Shown one piece after another: positions 1-7,147 of a stretch of DNA of 20,807 bases. The position numbers were made by a program, and so were the translations under genes. Under the pieces are notes generated by a model. The model did not search any database. It saw only the letters and a program-made list of their open reading frames with translations, and was not told the DNA's origin. The stretch's first letter is position 1. Every line of letters starts with the position of its first letter. This DNA is from an uncultured Clostridia bacterium (GTDB taxonomy: Bacteria > Bacillota > Clostridia > TANB77 > CAG-508): positions 1 to 20,807 of the forward strand of contig CANQRO010000015.1 of NCBI GenBank assembly GCA_947626205.1, in the 5' to 3' direction.

Positions 1-103
1 TATATGCAACCATTAAGCTTGTTATCATATCTATTATTGGTTGCAATACTATAAATATAATTAAAAAGTTTTGTATATTTATTTTAGATTTCATTTGTTC
101 CAT
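1..103 (-). CDS. N-terminal fragment of a membrane protein, probably O-antigen ligase/polymerase-like
   Basis: This gene runs off the left edge, so only the first 34 residues are visible. The ATG at 103 follows an AAGGGG ribosome-binding site with a 6-base spacer, and the gene overlaps the end of the upstream glycosyltransferase by 20 bases, which suggests translational coupling. After a short basic start (MEQMKSKINIQN) there is a hydrophobic helix, FLIIFIVLQPIIDMITSLMV. A first membrane helix containing a QPIID-type motif is common at the start of O-antigen ligase/Wzy-like proteins of Clostridia. The position at the end of a run of glycosyltransferases supports that role, polymerising or attaching the repeat unit at the membrane. 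The family call is inferred from this short stretch plus context. The rest of the gene lies outside the window. Confidence 0.55.
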   Translation of the reverse strand, partial: MEQMKSKINIQNFLIIFIVLQPIIDMITSLMVAY

Positions 104-1088
104 TTTTTGCCCCTTTTAATAAAGTTTTTATTTTTTGAAATGCAATAATTAATTGTTTATTGTTTGTATAAAAAATATTGCAATTTAGCTTAAATAAAAA
201 GCCTTTTCTTTTATAATATATATTTTTTCTCCAATTAGGATATTTCTCTTTTATTATTTTAACAATTTTACTAACTTCGTTTATTCCTTCTTTATGTTCT
301 ATAAATCTACCAGTTCCTGCATATAGTAAATGTTCAATATAAATATATTCTAATTCGCTTTTATAATTTTCTATCATTTCAGATTGTTTAAAACCTTTTT
401 CCAAAGTAGATATAGCATCATAAATAGATAACAATTTATCATTGAATTTTTCCTGACGCATTGTAGAACCTGATCTTATATAATAGTTATAAAAAGGTTC
501 TTCTAAATATACAATTTTATTAGCATATAAAGCTATTAAAGGAATAACAGAAATATCTTCATAAATGCCACTTTCCAAAAAATATAATTTATTTGTTTTC
601 ATTATATTAGTACGTATAATTTTATTACATGGTCCAGCAACTGATACAATATAATCTTTTTTCATGTTATTTGTTTTATTTGGTATTGCTTTTTTATATC
701 GTTTCTCTCCATTTATTATTTCATAATAATCACATAATACTAAATCTGCGTTTTCGCTTTTTGCAGTTTCATACATCTTTTCTAGCATTTGTTCATTTAT
801 TGTATCATCTGCATCTATAAATGTTAAAAACTCGCCTTTTGCTATGTTTATACCTATATTTCTTGATTTACCTTGTCCTAAATTACTATCATTTTGTATA
901 AACACTATCTTATCTTCACACTTATTTATGTATTCTTCTTGAATTATTTTTGCAGTATTATCTATAGAGCCATCATCAATTATAATTATTTCTATTTCTT
1001 TCAACGTTTGATTTAATAAACAATTTAAGCAATTTTCTATATATTTTTCTCCGTTATATACTGGAACAATAACACTTAAATTTATCAT
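84..1088 (-). CDS. glycosyltransferase family 2 (GT-A fold)
   Basis: The 334-residue protein starts with the typical GT2 strand and nucleotide-binding segment (LSVIVPVYNGEKYIENCLNC). An acidic IIDDGS follows at about residues 36-41. The sequence GEFLTFIDADD at about 85-95 contains the DxD motif that binds the metal and the nucleotide-sugar diphosphate. It is expected to transfer a sugar to a growing cell-surface glycan at the cytoplasmic face of the membrane; donor and acceptor cannot be read from the sequence. The catalytic half fills roughly the first 110 residues, and the rest is a poorly conserved acceptor region. The ATG at 1088 follows AGGAGAG, and the gene sits 22 bases after another GT2, so the two are probably cotranscribed. 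No frameshift or odd codon is seen in this copy, which makes it a useful internal comparison for its broken neighbour. Confidence 0.9.
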   Translation of the reverse strand: MINLSVIVPVYNGEKYIENCLNCLLNQTLKEIEIIIIDDGSIDNTAKIIQEEYINKCEDKIVFIQNDSNLGQGKSRNIGINIAKGEFLTFIDADDTINEQMLEKMYETAKSENADLVLCDYYEIINGEKRYKKAIPNKTNNMKKDYIVSVAGPCNKIIRTNIMKTNKLYFLESGIYEDISVIPLIALYANKIVYLEEPFYNYYIRSGSTMRQEKFNDKLLSIYDAISTLEKGFKQSEMIENYKSELEYIYIEHLLYAGTGRFIEHKEGINEVSKIVKIIKEKYPNWRKNIYYKRKGFLFKLNCNIFYTNNKQLIIAFQKIKTLLKGAKNGTNEI

Positions 1089-1110
1089 ATTCTCTCCTAT
1101 TATTTAATGA

Positions 1111-2068
1111 TTAATTATCAATCTTTAAAAGTTTTAAATACAAATTTATATTAACTGATAATATGATTCTTTTTATGAATTGTTTTAGGTTTCTAATTTT
1201 TATATTTTTAACCATTTTCCTTTTTTTCAATTCATTAATATATTCTTTTCTATCAGATAATTTTATTTGTTTTAATTTAAGTAATACCGCATTAGTATAG
1301 TATATTTTTACATTTTCCTTTGTTTTTTTACTAATATTTATAAGACTTATATATTGTAACATATTATCATAATGTAATAAAGTATCTTTAAATCTTTTTA
1401 CACTTTTTTCATAATCATTATTTCTAGTTATGCTATTTTTGGTTTGAATATAATAATATCCTTGTATATTCGTTGAAATTACACTATTAGCTGTTAATAC
1501 TACTAATGGAATTAATCCAAAATCTTCATGATACGTACCAACTCTGAATTTAAAATTGTGCATAGTAAATAGGCTTTTCTTAAATACATACACACATGGA
1601 GAATCAAACAAAATATCATCAAATGCTAAGTTATTAAAAGCTTCTTCACCACTTGTTACTTCAAAAATTGGTCCATCAATAATATGGCATTTATTATCTT
1701 CATCCATTATATTAGCTTTAAATTTTATAATATCTATATCAGCTTCTAAATATTGTTCTACGTTTTTTATAAGATCTTTATCTATATAATCATCTGAATC
1801 TATGAATAAAATATATTCACCGCATAGCCTTTTCAATTCCAAAATTTCTTGTATCTGCTACACCTGTATGAGGTTTTGCATAATATTTAAACATATCAGG
1901 ATAATTCTCTATGGTTTCTTTTATTATGCTTTCAGAACTGTCTAATGAGCCATCATTTATAATAAGTACTTCAATATTTTCATTTACTTGTTCCTTAACA
2001 GATTCTAAACAATTTTTAATTTGCTTTTCTGTATTATATACAGGAATAATTATACTTAATTTTATCAT
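1111..2068 (-). CDS. glycosyltransferase family 2 interrupted by a +1 shift at a CGG codon
   Basis: Two reading frames together make one GT2 of 318 residues. Frame 0 (from 2068) encodes MIKLSIIIPVYNTEKQIKN, the IINDGS motif at about 36-41 and ADTRNFGIEKAM up to residue 82, then meets CGG (1822-1820) and TGA. The +1 frame continues as GEYILFIDSDDYIDKDLIKN, giving the DxD motif at the usual distance, and stays open to 1111. Skipping the C of CGG restores EKAM-GEYILFIDSDD, matching the arrangement in the neighbouring intact GT2 (GEFLTFIDADD). The conserved Gly is supplied by the overlapping GGT codon. The downstream 236 codons show no further damage, which argues against an old pseudogene. A truncated 83-residue product would lack the DxD and be inactive. 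The gene lies in the polysaccharide cluster between GT4 and the other GT2. Confidence 0.85.
1820..1822 (-). other. in-frame CGG at a +1 frame junction (site 1)
   Basis: Frame 0 reads GCT ATG CGG TGA, so the stop follows CGG directly. The +1 reading is GCT ATG (C) GGT GAA TAT, which joins the two halves of the GT2 gene and yields the family's conserved Gly before EYILFIDSDD. Whether this is programmed, tolerated or artefactual is not settled by the sequence alone. Confidence 0.75.
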
Positions 2069-2108
2069 ATATTTTTTTAGATATATATTTAATAAATTAA
2101 TATATCAT

Positions 2109-3209
2109 TTACTCCTTTCTTGTCTTATTTTCTATTAAGTTTTCTAATTTTTCTAAAATTTCCTTATTGAATTTTTCTGCATCAAATTTTTCTTTCACTT
2201 CATATCCATTAATTATAAAATCTTCCATTGCTAAAGAAATATCTTCTACTTCTTTTTTTACTACTTTTCCAAATTTATTTTCTATATCTTCCATTGCATC
2301 AGATACATCTGTTGTTATTACTGGTTTTTCAAAAACAAATGCTTCTTGAAATACAACTGGATATCCTTCATAATCCGATGTTAGCAAAATCGCATCAGCA
2401 GTTTTAAAGTATGGATATGGATTTTTTTGAATTCCAAGTAGTTTAATGTAATCCTCAAGATTTCTATCCTTTATCATTTCTTCATACATCAATGTATCTT
2501 TTCCTGTTCCAATAATCCAAACTTCAAATTCAAGATTTTTATTTTTTAAATTCTCACAAGCCATAATAATTCTAGATAATTTTTTTTCTTCTTCACTATG
2601 TCTTCCTACAGATAAAAATATGTATTTATTTTTCTTACTTTGTTCTATTTTTTCATTTGATAGTTCCAACATTTTTTCATAATTGATTAAATTCCCTAGT
2701 TTTATAATTTTTTCTTTTAATTCTGGAAAAATCTTTACAAATGAATTAATTGAAGATTTCGATACAAAAATAATATGTTTAAATTTATTTATTTTTCTTT
2801 CATAGAAAAATGTTTTCATTTTTTCTATATCATCTTTGTATATATGTGTATAATCCGAATGAACCCAAATAGCATTGTTTTTAGAGGCTATTTTTGCTGT
2901 AAATGCAGCCATTTTAGAATATGTAGCATACGAAGCGGAAAAATCAAATTTATTCATATATTTTACGATAAATTTTATTCTCTTAAGTAAATTCATAAAC
3001 TTCCTAATAATTATACACTTGCAATTATTAGGATTATATTCTATTAAGTGTATATTGGGATTAAGCTCGCTTAAAAAAATTCCATTTTTATTTTCTAATA
3101 CAAGCGTTACATCATAATTTTTATTTACAAGTGTATCTAAAAGAGTACAAAGAGATGTTTCTATTCCTCCTATATCCATATCGAATGCTGAAAATAATAA
3201 TTTCTTCAT
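2109..3209 (-). CDS. glycosyltransferase family 4 (GT-B fold)
   Basis: The 366-residue retaining glycosyltransferase has the N-terminal GT4 glycine-rich signature (FSAFDMDIGGIETSLCTLL) and a C-terminal Rossmann half. That half contains FLSVGRHSEEEKKLSRIIMA at about 198-217 and the E-x7-E element EGYPVVFQEA at about 281-290, which binds the nucleotide sugar. The likely role is an early transfer in surface-polysaccharide assembly at the inner face of the membrane. The ATG at 3209 is preferred over one four codons upstream (3221), because only the downstream one has a GGAG at proper spacing. It is the first gene of the cluster and is preceded by an extended -10 promoter and by the terminator of rpmE, so the cluster forms its own transcription unit. 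Sugar specificity cannot be assigned. Confidence 0.88.
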   Translation of the reverse strand: MKKLLFSAFDMDIGGIETSLCTLLDTLVNKNYDVTLVLENKNGIFLSELNPNIHLIEYNPNNCKCIIIRKFMNLLKRIKFIVKYMNKFDFSASYATYSKMAAFTAKIASKNNAIWVHSDYTHIYKDDIEKMKTFFYERKINKFKHIIFVSKSSINSFVKIFPELKEKIIKLGNLINYEKMLELSNEKIEQSKKNKYIFLSVGRHSEEEKKLSRIIMACENLKNKNLEFEVWIIGTGKDTLMYEEMIKDRNLEDYIKLLGIQKNPYPYFKTADAILLTSDYEGYPVVFQEAFVFEKPVITTDVSDAMEDIENKFGKVVKKEVEDISLAMEDFIINGYEVKEKFDAEKFNKEILEKLENLIENKTRKE

Positions 3210-3242
3210 TGATTTCTCCATTTCTATTTTAATTATAGTTGC

Positions 3243-3251
3243 ATTATATCA
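3243..3251 (-). promoter_or_regulatory. extended -10 promoter of the polysaccharide cluster
   Basis: The minus strand reads TGATATAAT, a perfect TATAAT with the TGn extension, 34 bases ahead of the GT4 start. No good -35 hexamer is seen at 16-18 bases, which is acceptable for extended -10 promoters. Confidence 0.5.
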
Positions 3252-3281
3252 TACTTTATTTAAGTATTGAAATAGAATTGA

Positions 3282-3311
3282 TAAAAAAAAAGAGATGTCT
3301 TCCCATCTCTT
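3282..3311 (-). terminator. intrinsic terminator of rpmE
   Basis: A perfect 8-bp stem (AAGAGATG / CATCTCTT) with a 6-base loop is followed on the minus strand by a run of nine T. It begins 21 bases after the rpmE stop and separates rpmE from the glycosyltransferase cluster. Confidence 0.88.
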
Positions 3312-3332
3312 AAAAAATAATTTTTTATATTA

Positions 3333-3533
3333 CTATGCAATTCCATATTTTTTCTTAAATTTATCTGCTCTACCACCTGTTGTATTTACTTTTAAACTAC
3401 CAGTCCAATATGGATGGCAATTTGAGCAAACATCTACTTTTATATCTTTCTTTGTTGATTTTGTTTTAAATACATTACCACATGCACATGTAATTGTTGC
3501 ATCTGTAAATTCTGGATGTATTCCTTCTTTCAT
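3333..3533 (-). CDS. rpmE: 50S ribosomal protein L31, zinc-binding type
   Basis: The 66-residue protein begins MKEGIHPEFTDATITCACGN and is full length for L31. Four cysteines (C16, C18, C36, C39) form the zinc site of the C+ type, which under zinc limitation is replaced in many bacteria by a cysteine-free paralogue. L31 sits on the central protuberance of the large subunit and bridges to the small subunit. The ATG at 3533 follows AGAGGTGA; an open frame continues upstream to 3605 but has no ribosome-binding site of its own. The gene follows a small membrane-protein gene and ends at a strong terminator, so the two form a short operon from a consensus promoter at 3812-3839. The ribosomal assignment is secure. 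Confidence 0.97.
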   Translation of the reverse strand: MKEGIHPEFTDATITCACGNVFKTKSTKKDIKVDVCSNCHPYWTGSLKVNTTGGRADKFKKKYGIA

Positions 3534-3614
3534 TTTGTATTCACCTCTTTCTTTAATGAATAAATAGCTAAATAATATCTTATCACATTTTTTTAATGTT
3601 TTCAACTATAAGTT

Positions 3615-3779
3615 TTAATTTTTTTCGTTTTTTTCATTTTCTTGTTGCATTACATATTCAGCAGAAGTTTTCAATTCATCCAAAAAAGGCATCTTTTTTA
3701 CTAATTTTGAAACAATATTAAATAAGCATGCAACAACTAATATAATAAATAAAATTTTTTTCCATAATCTAGCAGCCAT
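3615..3779 (-). CDS. 54-residue single-pass membrane protein of unknown function
   Basis: This small gene has a strong GGAGG site seven bases before the ATG at 3779 and encodes 54 residues. A short basic start (MAARLWKK) leads into one hydrophobic helix (ILFIILVVACLF). A charged tail follows, with KLVKKMPFLDELKTSAEYVM and a very polar end rich in Glu, Lys and Asn. It lies directly behind a consensus promoter and 81 bases ahead of rpmE, so it is the first gene of the L31 operon. I do not recognise the family. The strong translation signal, the membrane helix and the position inside a promoter-to-terminator unit are why I call it real. The tail is predicted to face the cytoplasm if the positive-inside rule holds poorly, or outside otherwise; orientation is unclear because both flanks are basic. 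Confidence 0.75.
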   Translation of the reverse strand: MAARLWKKILFIILVVACLFNIVSKLVKKMPFLDELKTSAEYVMQQENEKNEKN

Positions 3780-3811
3780 ATTTTTTCCTCCGATTAATAA
3801 ACTCTAATAAT

Positions 3812-3839
3812 ATTATACTATATTTATAAGTTTTGTCAA
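3812..3839 (-). promoter_or_regulatory. consensus promoter of the rpmE operon
   Basis: The minus strand has TTGACA (3839-3834), a 16-base spacer and TATAAT (3817-3812). Both hexamers are perfect sigma-A consensus, as expected for a ribosomal-protein unit. The first start codon is 33 bases downstream. Confidence 0.85.
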
Positions 3840-3950
3840 TATATTTAAGCTTTTTGGATACACTACTTTAATAGATTATTTTATATATATAAATAAATTG
3901 TTTTGATATATAACCTGTAATTAAGTTATATGTTATTAAGGAGGTAATCA

Positions 3951-4604
3951 ATGAAAAATAAATCGTTTTCTATATTATTATTCGGTATAATTGGTGCAAT
4001 ATGTATCCTTTCTATTATATATGCTAATAAAAATAATAATTCTATGCAAAATTCAACTAATATTGCAAAACTTAGTGCTGAAATTACTACAAATACTGAA
4101 ATGTCAAATGATATTAATAATATTGAATTTAAAGAAACATCTGAAGAAGAACTTTCTAGTTTTTCTACAAAACTTAGCGGTAGGGATACTCCAAGAAGTA
4201 GAAATATTGCACTTACATGTTCTATATTAAATGAAACAATTATAGAATCTAATCAAGTTTTCTCTTTCAATTCAGTTATTGGAAACCCAACTGCTGAAAA
4301 TGGTTATGAAAAAGCAAAATCATTTGATGCAGATGGTAAAACTGTTCAAACCTATGGCGGTGGAAATTGTCAAGTAAGTAGTACTTTATATAATGTTGTA
4401 TTGCAAGTTCCAGAGCAATTAGAGGTTGTTGAAAGGCATAAACATGTAAAACCTGTACATTATGTTGAAGAAAATAAGGATGCTACTGTTTCTTATGGTA
4501 GTGTTGACTTTAAATTTAAAAATAATACAACTTATCCTATAAAAATTTACGCTAATTCTAATTTAAGTAGTGTAGATATACGAATTGTTAAATTGTACAA
4601 TTAA
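3951..4604 (+). CDS. VanW-domain protein, secreted or membrane-anchored
   Basis: The 217-residue protein starts with a basic segment (MKNKSFS) and one hydrophobic helix (about residues 7-25), a signal anchor or signal peptide. A short linker follows. The VanW domain runs from about residue 70 to the end: FSTKLSGRDTPRSRNIAL, then FSFNSVIGNPTAENGYEKAK, then the invariant-looking YGGGNCQVSSTLYN and a final strand region. VanW was named from vancomycin-resistance clusters, but most members are chromosomal cell-envelope proteins whose biochemical role is unknown; nothing here suggests a resistance cluster. The start follows AAGGAGG. It is a single gene on the plus strand, divergent from the rpmE unit. 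This copy is a minimal form, lacking the long N-terminal repeats and G5 domain seen in larger relatives. Confidence 0.88.
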   Translation: MKNKSFSILLFGIIGAICILSIIYANKNNNSMQNSTNIAKLSAEITTNTEMSNDINNIEFKETSEEELSSFSTKLSGRDTPRSRNIALTCSILNETIIESNQVFSFNSVIGNPTAENGYEKAKSFDADGKTVQTYGGGNCQVSSTLYNVVLQVPEQLEVVERHKHVKPVHYVEENKDATVSYGSVDFKFKNNTTYPIKIYANSNLSSVDIRIVKLYN

Positions 4605-4817
4605 GCAAATAGTAGCATTAAAATTAAATATTTTTGTACTCATATATATAAAAAATGTCTTTGCAATATGTAAAACTTTAATTTGCAAAATACACAAATT
4701 AATATAGCTTAAACTTATCATATATGAAACAACATGAAACTTTGAAGTTTCTTAAAAAAAATGGAATAAATTAGGATTTTATTTTCAAAGGAGGAATTGA
4801 AGATTATTCTAAATAGT

Positions 4818-4868
4818 AAAAAAGACTAATTTTTATTATTTAAATTAAAATAAAAATTTAGTCTTTTT
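4818..4868. terminator. bidirectional intrinsic terminator between the VanW gene and greA
   Basis: The arms AAAAAGACTAATTTTTATT and AATAAAAATTTAGTCTTTTT pair over about 19 bp with one bulged base. A T-run follows the stem on either strand, so it can stop greA from the right and the VanW transcript from the left. The rest of the 335-base gap (4605-4938) holds an AAAGGAGG without an evident gene (4788-4794) and the tandem repeat at 4869-4922. I see no RNA gene. Confidence 0.75.
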
Positions 4869-4922
4869 ATATTTATCTTATTTTTTATATTTATCTCATT
4901 TTTTATATTTATCTCATTTTTT
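4869..4922. repeat. three tandem copies of an 18-bp unit
   Basis: The unit ATATTTATCTCATTTTTT occurs three times head to tail; the first copy differs by one base (CTT for CTC), and a degenerate fourth copy may follow towards the greA stop. It lies between the greA stop and the terminator, in the 3' untranslated part of greA. Function is unknown; slippage in AT-rich DNA is the simplest origin. Confidence 0.8.
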
Positions 4923-4938
4923 ATACCTATTTTTATAC

Positions 4939-5415
4939 TTATTTTGTTATTGATATAATTTTATATTTTACTATTCCAGCAGGTACTTTTATTTCAACTT
5001 CTTCTCCTTTTTTTGCTCCAAGTAATGCTGCTCCAATTGGTGATTCATTAGAAATTCTATTTTGCGATAAATCTACTTCTGTAGAACCAACAATTGTATA
5101 TTCCTCTTCATCTCCAAATTCTAAATCCTTTATTTTTACAGTATTTCCCACTTGAACTGTTTTAGTATCAATTTCAGATTCATCTATTATTCTTGCATAT
5201 CTTAATTTTGTTTCTAAATTTGCAATTTTTATTTCATTGTCTGCTTGAGCATTTTTTGCTTCATCATATTCAGAATTTTCAGATAAATCACCGAATCCTA
5301 AAGCTACCTTAATACGCTCTGCAATTTCAGCTCTTTTTTCTGTTCGTAAGTATTCTAACTCCTTTTCAAGGTTATCATATCCTTCTTGAGTTAATAGAAC
5401 TTCTTTTTCTTCCAT
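4939..5415 (-). CDS. greA: transcription elongation factor GreA
   Basis: The 158-residue protein has the normal GreA length. The N-terminal part forms the antiparallel coiled coil with the family motif ALGFGDLSENSEYDEAKNAQ at about residues 39-58. Its tip reaches through the RNA polymerase secondary channel and stimulates cleavage of backtracked RNA. The C-terminal half is the FKBP-like domain, with ISNESPIGAALLGAKKGEEV at about 123-142. The ATG at 5415 follows a GGGAGATG-type site. A promoter with TTGACA lies just upstream, inside the 80-base gap to the next gene, so greA is probably transcribed alone and ends in the terminator at 4818-4868. Confidence 0.97.
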   Translation of the reverse strand: MEEKEVLLTQEGYDNLEKELEYLRTEKRAEIAERIKVALGFGDLSENSEYDEAKNAQADNEIKIANLETKLRYARIIDESEIDTKTVQVGNTVKIKDLEFGDEEEYTIVGSTEVDLSQNRISNESPIGAALLGAKKGEEVEIKVPAGIVKYKIISITK

Positions 5416-5461
5416 AATTACACATCTCCCTGTATAAAGAATTCATTTATATATTGACACT

Positions 5462-5490
5462 ATCTTAAGACAATTAGATTATTTTGTCAA
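5462..5490 (-). promoter_or_regulatory. promoter of greA
   Basis: On the minus strand TTGACA (5490-5485) is separated by 17 bases from TAAGAT (5467-5462), with the greA start 46 bases further on. The -35 is perfect and the -10 matches four of six positions. A second weaker pair (TTGTCT and TATAAA) overlaps it. Confidence 0.6.
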
Positions 5491-5495
5491 GTACT

Positions 5496-6425
5496 TTAAT
5501 TTAATTTTTTTGTAACTTGTATAAATTCCGAATGATGTATTATTCCATTTATTCCAATAAGATTTGTTATTCTAACATTTTCTTGTTCAATTATTTTACG
5601 TATATATTCATAATTTTTTCCAAATAATCTAGATTCATAAAGCTTTCTTATTGTGAACTCGTTTTTTATCATATGTTCGTTATCTGTAATTAATTCATAT
5701 TCACAAACGTGTATTCCTGCAAAAGCCTTTGAAGAAATATGAATTTTTTTATTAACATCTATTACAATTGCATTTGTATTTAAAGTAAACCTATTAAAAA
5801 ATTCCTCTGAAAAATCTAAATTCACTATAATCTTAGATTTTGCAAGGCTTTTTCGTTTATTATTTGTAATTTGACAAGCAACTCCGAATTGATCTTCTAA
5901 ATCTTTTTCTAATTTTTGAAATGATAATATATTTGTAGTAACTATTTTTATTTCTTTTACATTTTTTGCAATTGATGATATTAATTTTAAATTATCGGTA
6001 TTAGGTTGTTTTATTAATATTGTAATTTCTTGTTCTTGCAATTTTTTGTTTGTCACTTTACATATATAATTTATTATTTCTGGTATTAAATAATTTGAAA
6101 AACTAGTTCCAACTAGTAATTTTATATTAGAATTAATCAATTTTTGTCTTAATTCTTCTATACTGTCTAAATAATTTGATAAAATTACCTGTGAGTTTAA
6201 TTTTAATAAAATGTTTCTTATATAGTACATCTTTATTTTCAAGAATTTTTCCATATTTTTATACGGCACAATACATATTCCATTTTCATTTATTGTAGCA
6301 ATCCCAAATACTTTTTTAAAATATAATATGAACTTTTTCAAAAAAACTGGTAATTTACTATACTTAGAAAATATCTCACTTAATTCTGTTAGCTCTTTTA
6401 CATAAATTATATTAATTTGATACAC
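5496..6425 (-). CDS. unknown protein, about 309 residues, possible Rossmann-like middle
   Basis: I do not recognise this family. The frame is open from a GTG at 6425 to a stop at 5496. A middle section of about residues 130-240 alternates hydrophobic strands and helices: EITILIKQP, an intervening helix, KEIKIVTTN, a helix, VACQITNN, SKIIVNLD and AIVIDVN. This resembles a nucleotide-binding Rossmann-type fold, but no clear GxGxxG is seen. No signal peptide or membrane helix is evident. The start is uncertain: AAAGGGGTG overlaps the GTG itself, leaving almost no spacer, while an ATT at codon 4 (6416) would sit at ideal distance; a stop codon lies nine codons upstream of the GTG. It follows a hairpin after folA, so it may be transcribed by read-through or from an unseen promoter. 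Confidence 0.6.
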   Translation of the reverse strand: MYQINIIYVKELTELSEIFSKYSKLPVFLKKFILYFKKVFGIATINENGICIVPYKNMEKFLKIKMYYIRNILLKLNSQVILSNYLDSIEELRQKLINSNIKLLVGTSFSNYLIPEIINYICKVTNKKLQEQEITILIKQPNTDNLKLISSIAKNVKEIKIVTTNILSFQKLEKDLEDQFGVACQITNNKRKSLAKSKIIVNLDFSEEFFNRFTLNTNAIVIDVNKKIHISSKAFAGIHVCEYELITDNEHMIKNEFTIRKLYESRLFGKNYEYIRKIIEQENVRITNLIGINGIIHHSEFIQVTKKLN

Positions 6426-6489
6426 CCCTTTATTTTTTTTTTAATTATATGTACAAACTATGAAAAAAGAACAAAATTATAACTAAATG

Positions 6490-6527
6490 AACCCGAATCA
6501 TTAAATTTTTTTTTAATAATTCGGGTT
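6490..6527 (-). terminator. hairpin downstream of folA
   Basis: A 16-bp stem with one mismatched position (AACCCGAATCATTAAA against TTTAATAATTCGGGTT) closes a 6-base loop. It is the most GC-rich stem around, but the T-run after it on the minus strand is weak, so termination may be partial and allow read-through into the unknown gene at 5496-6425. The remaining bases of the gap up to 6645 show no feature. Confidence 0.6.
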
Positions 6528-6645
6528 TATTTACTAACATGTGTATCAATCAACATGTATTAATTTATATGACTTATATATTTACTATGTATATTTCAAG
6601 ATATATTTTTTGTAGATTTATTTTTGTAACCTTATTTTTGTAACT

Positions 6646-7134
6646 TTATTTTCTTACATAATCTATATGTTCATAATCATATGGATTTTCTTCATTTCTA
6701 ATACCTTTATTTATTTTTTCTATATGCCATATATTCTCATCAATTTCTGGAAAAAATGTATCTCCATCAAAATTTTCATATATTCTTGTAATATACATTT
6801 TTTTAGCATAAGGCATTAAGAGTTTATATATTGCTGCTCCACCAATTACAAAGTTTTCATCTTGAGAATCTATATAATTTTTCAGTTCACTAATATCATG
6901 TATTACTTTTACCTGTTCATCATTATAATTATAATCCTTGTTTTTAGTTAGGACAATATGAAATCTGTTTGGTAAAACTCTACCCAAAGACTCAAAAGTT
7001 TTTCTTCCCATAATAATTGTTTTTCCTGAAGTTATGTTTCTAAATCTTTTTAGATCATCTGGCAATTTCCATATTAATTTATTATCTTTTCCTATAACAT
7101 TATTATTAGCAAATGCTACAATTATACTTAACAT
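6646..7134 (-). CDS. folA: dihydrofolate reductase
   Basis: The 162-residue enzyme reduces 7,8-dihydrofolate to tetrahydrofolate with NADPH. The substrate-binding segment LSIIVAFANNNVIGKDNKLIW at the N-terminus includes the Met20-loop region. The active-site acid is the Asp of the KLPDDLKRF segment near residue 27. NADPH-binding motifs TIIMGRKTFESLGRVLPNR and FVIGGAAIYKLLMP are present. The ATG at 7134 is chosen because AGAGG lies nine bases upstream and DHFRs start at this point; a frame open to 7158 has ATGs with poor spacing. It begins 13 bases after the thyA stop. ThyA makes dihydrofolate while forming dTMP, and DHFR recycles it, so the pair forms the standard thymidylate cycle operon. 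Confidence 0.96.
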   Translation of the reverse strand: MLSIIVAFANNNVIGKDNKLIWKLPDDLKRFRNITSGKTIIMGRKTFESLGRVLPNRFHIVLTKNKDYNYNDEQVKVIHDISELKNYIDSQDENFVIGGAAIYKLLMPYAKKMYITRIYENFDGDTFFPEIDENIWHIEKINKGIRNEENPYDYEHIDYVRK

Positions 7135-7147
7135 ATTTTTCATTCCT

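Noticed and set aside
3951..4604. VanW protein as part of a glycopeptide-resistance cluster
   Set aside because: No vanR, vanS, vanH, vanA or vanX neighbours; VanW domains are common in Clostridia without resistance.
4605..4938. A riboswitch, small RNA or tRNA in the longest gap
   Set aside because: No conserved core, cloverleaf or T-box sequence is seen; only a terminator, repeats and an orphan ribosome-binding site.
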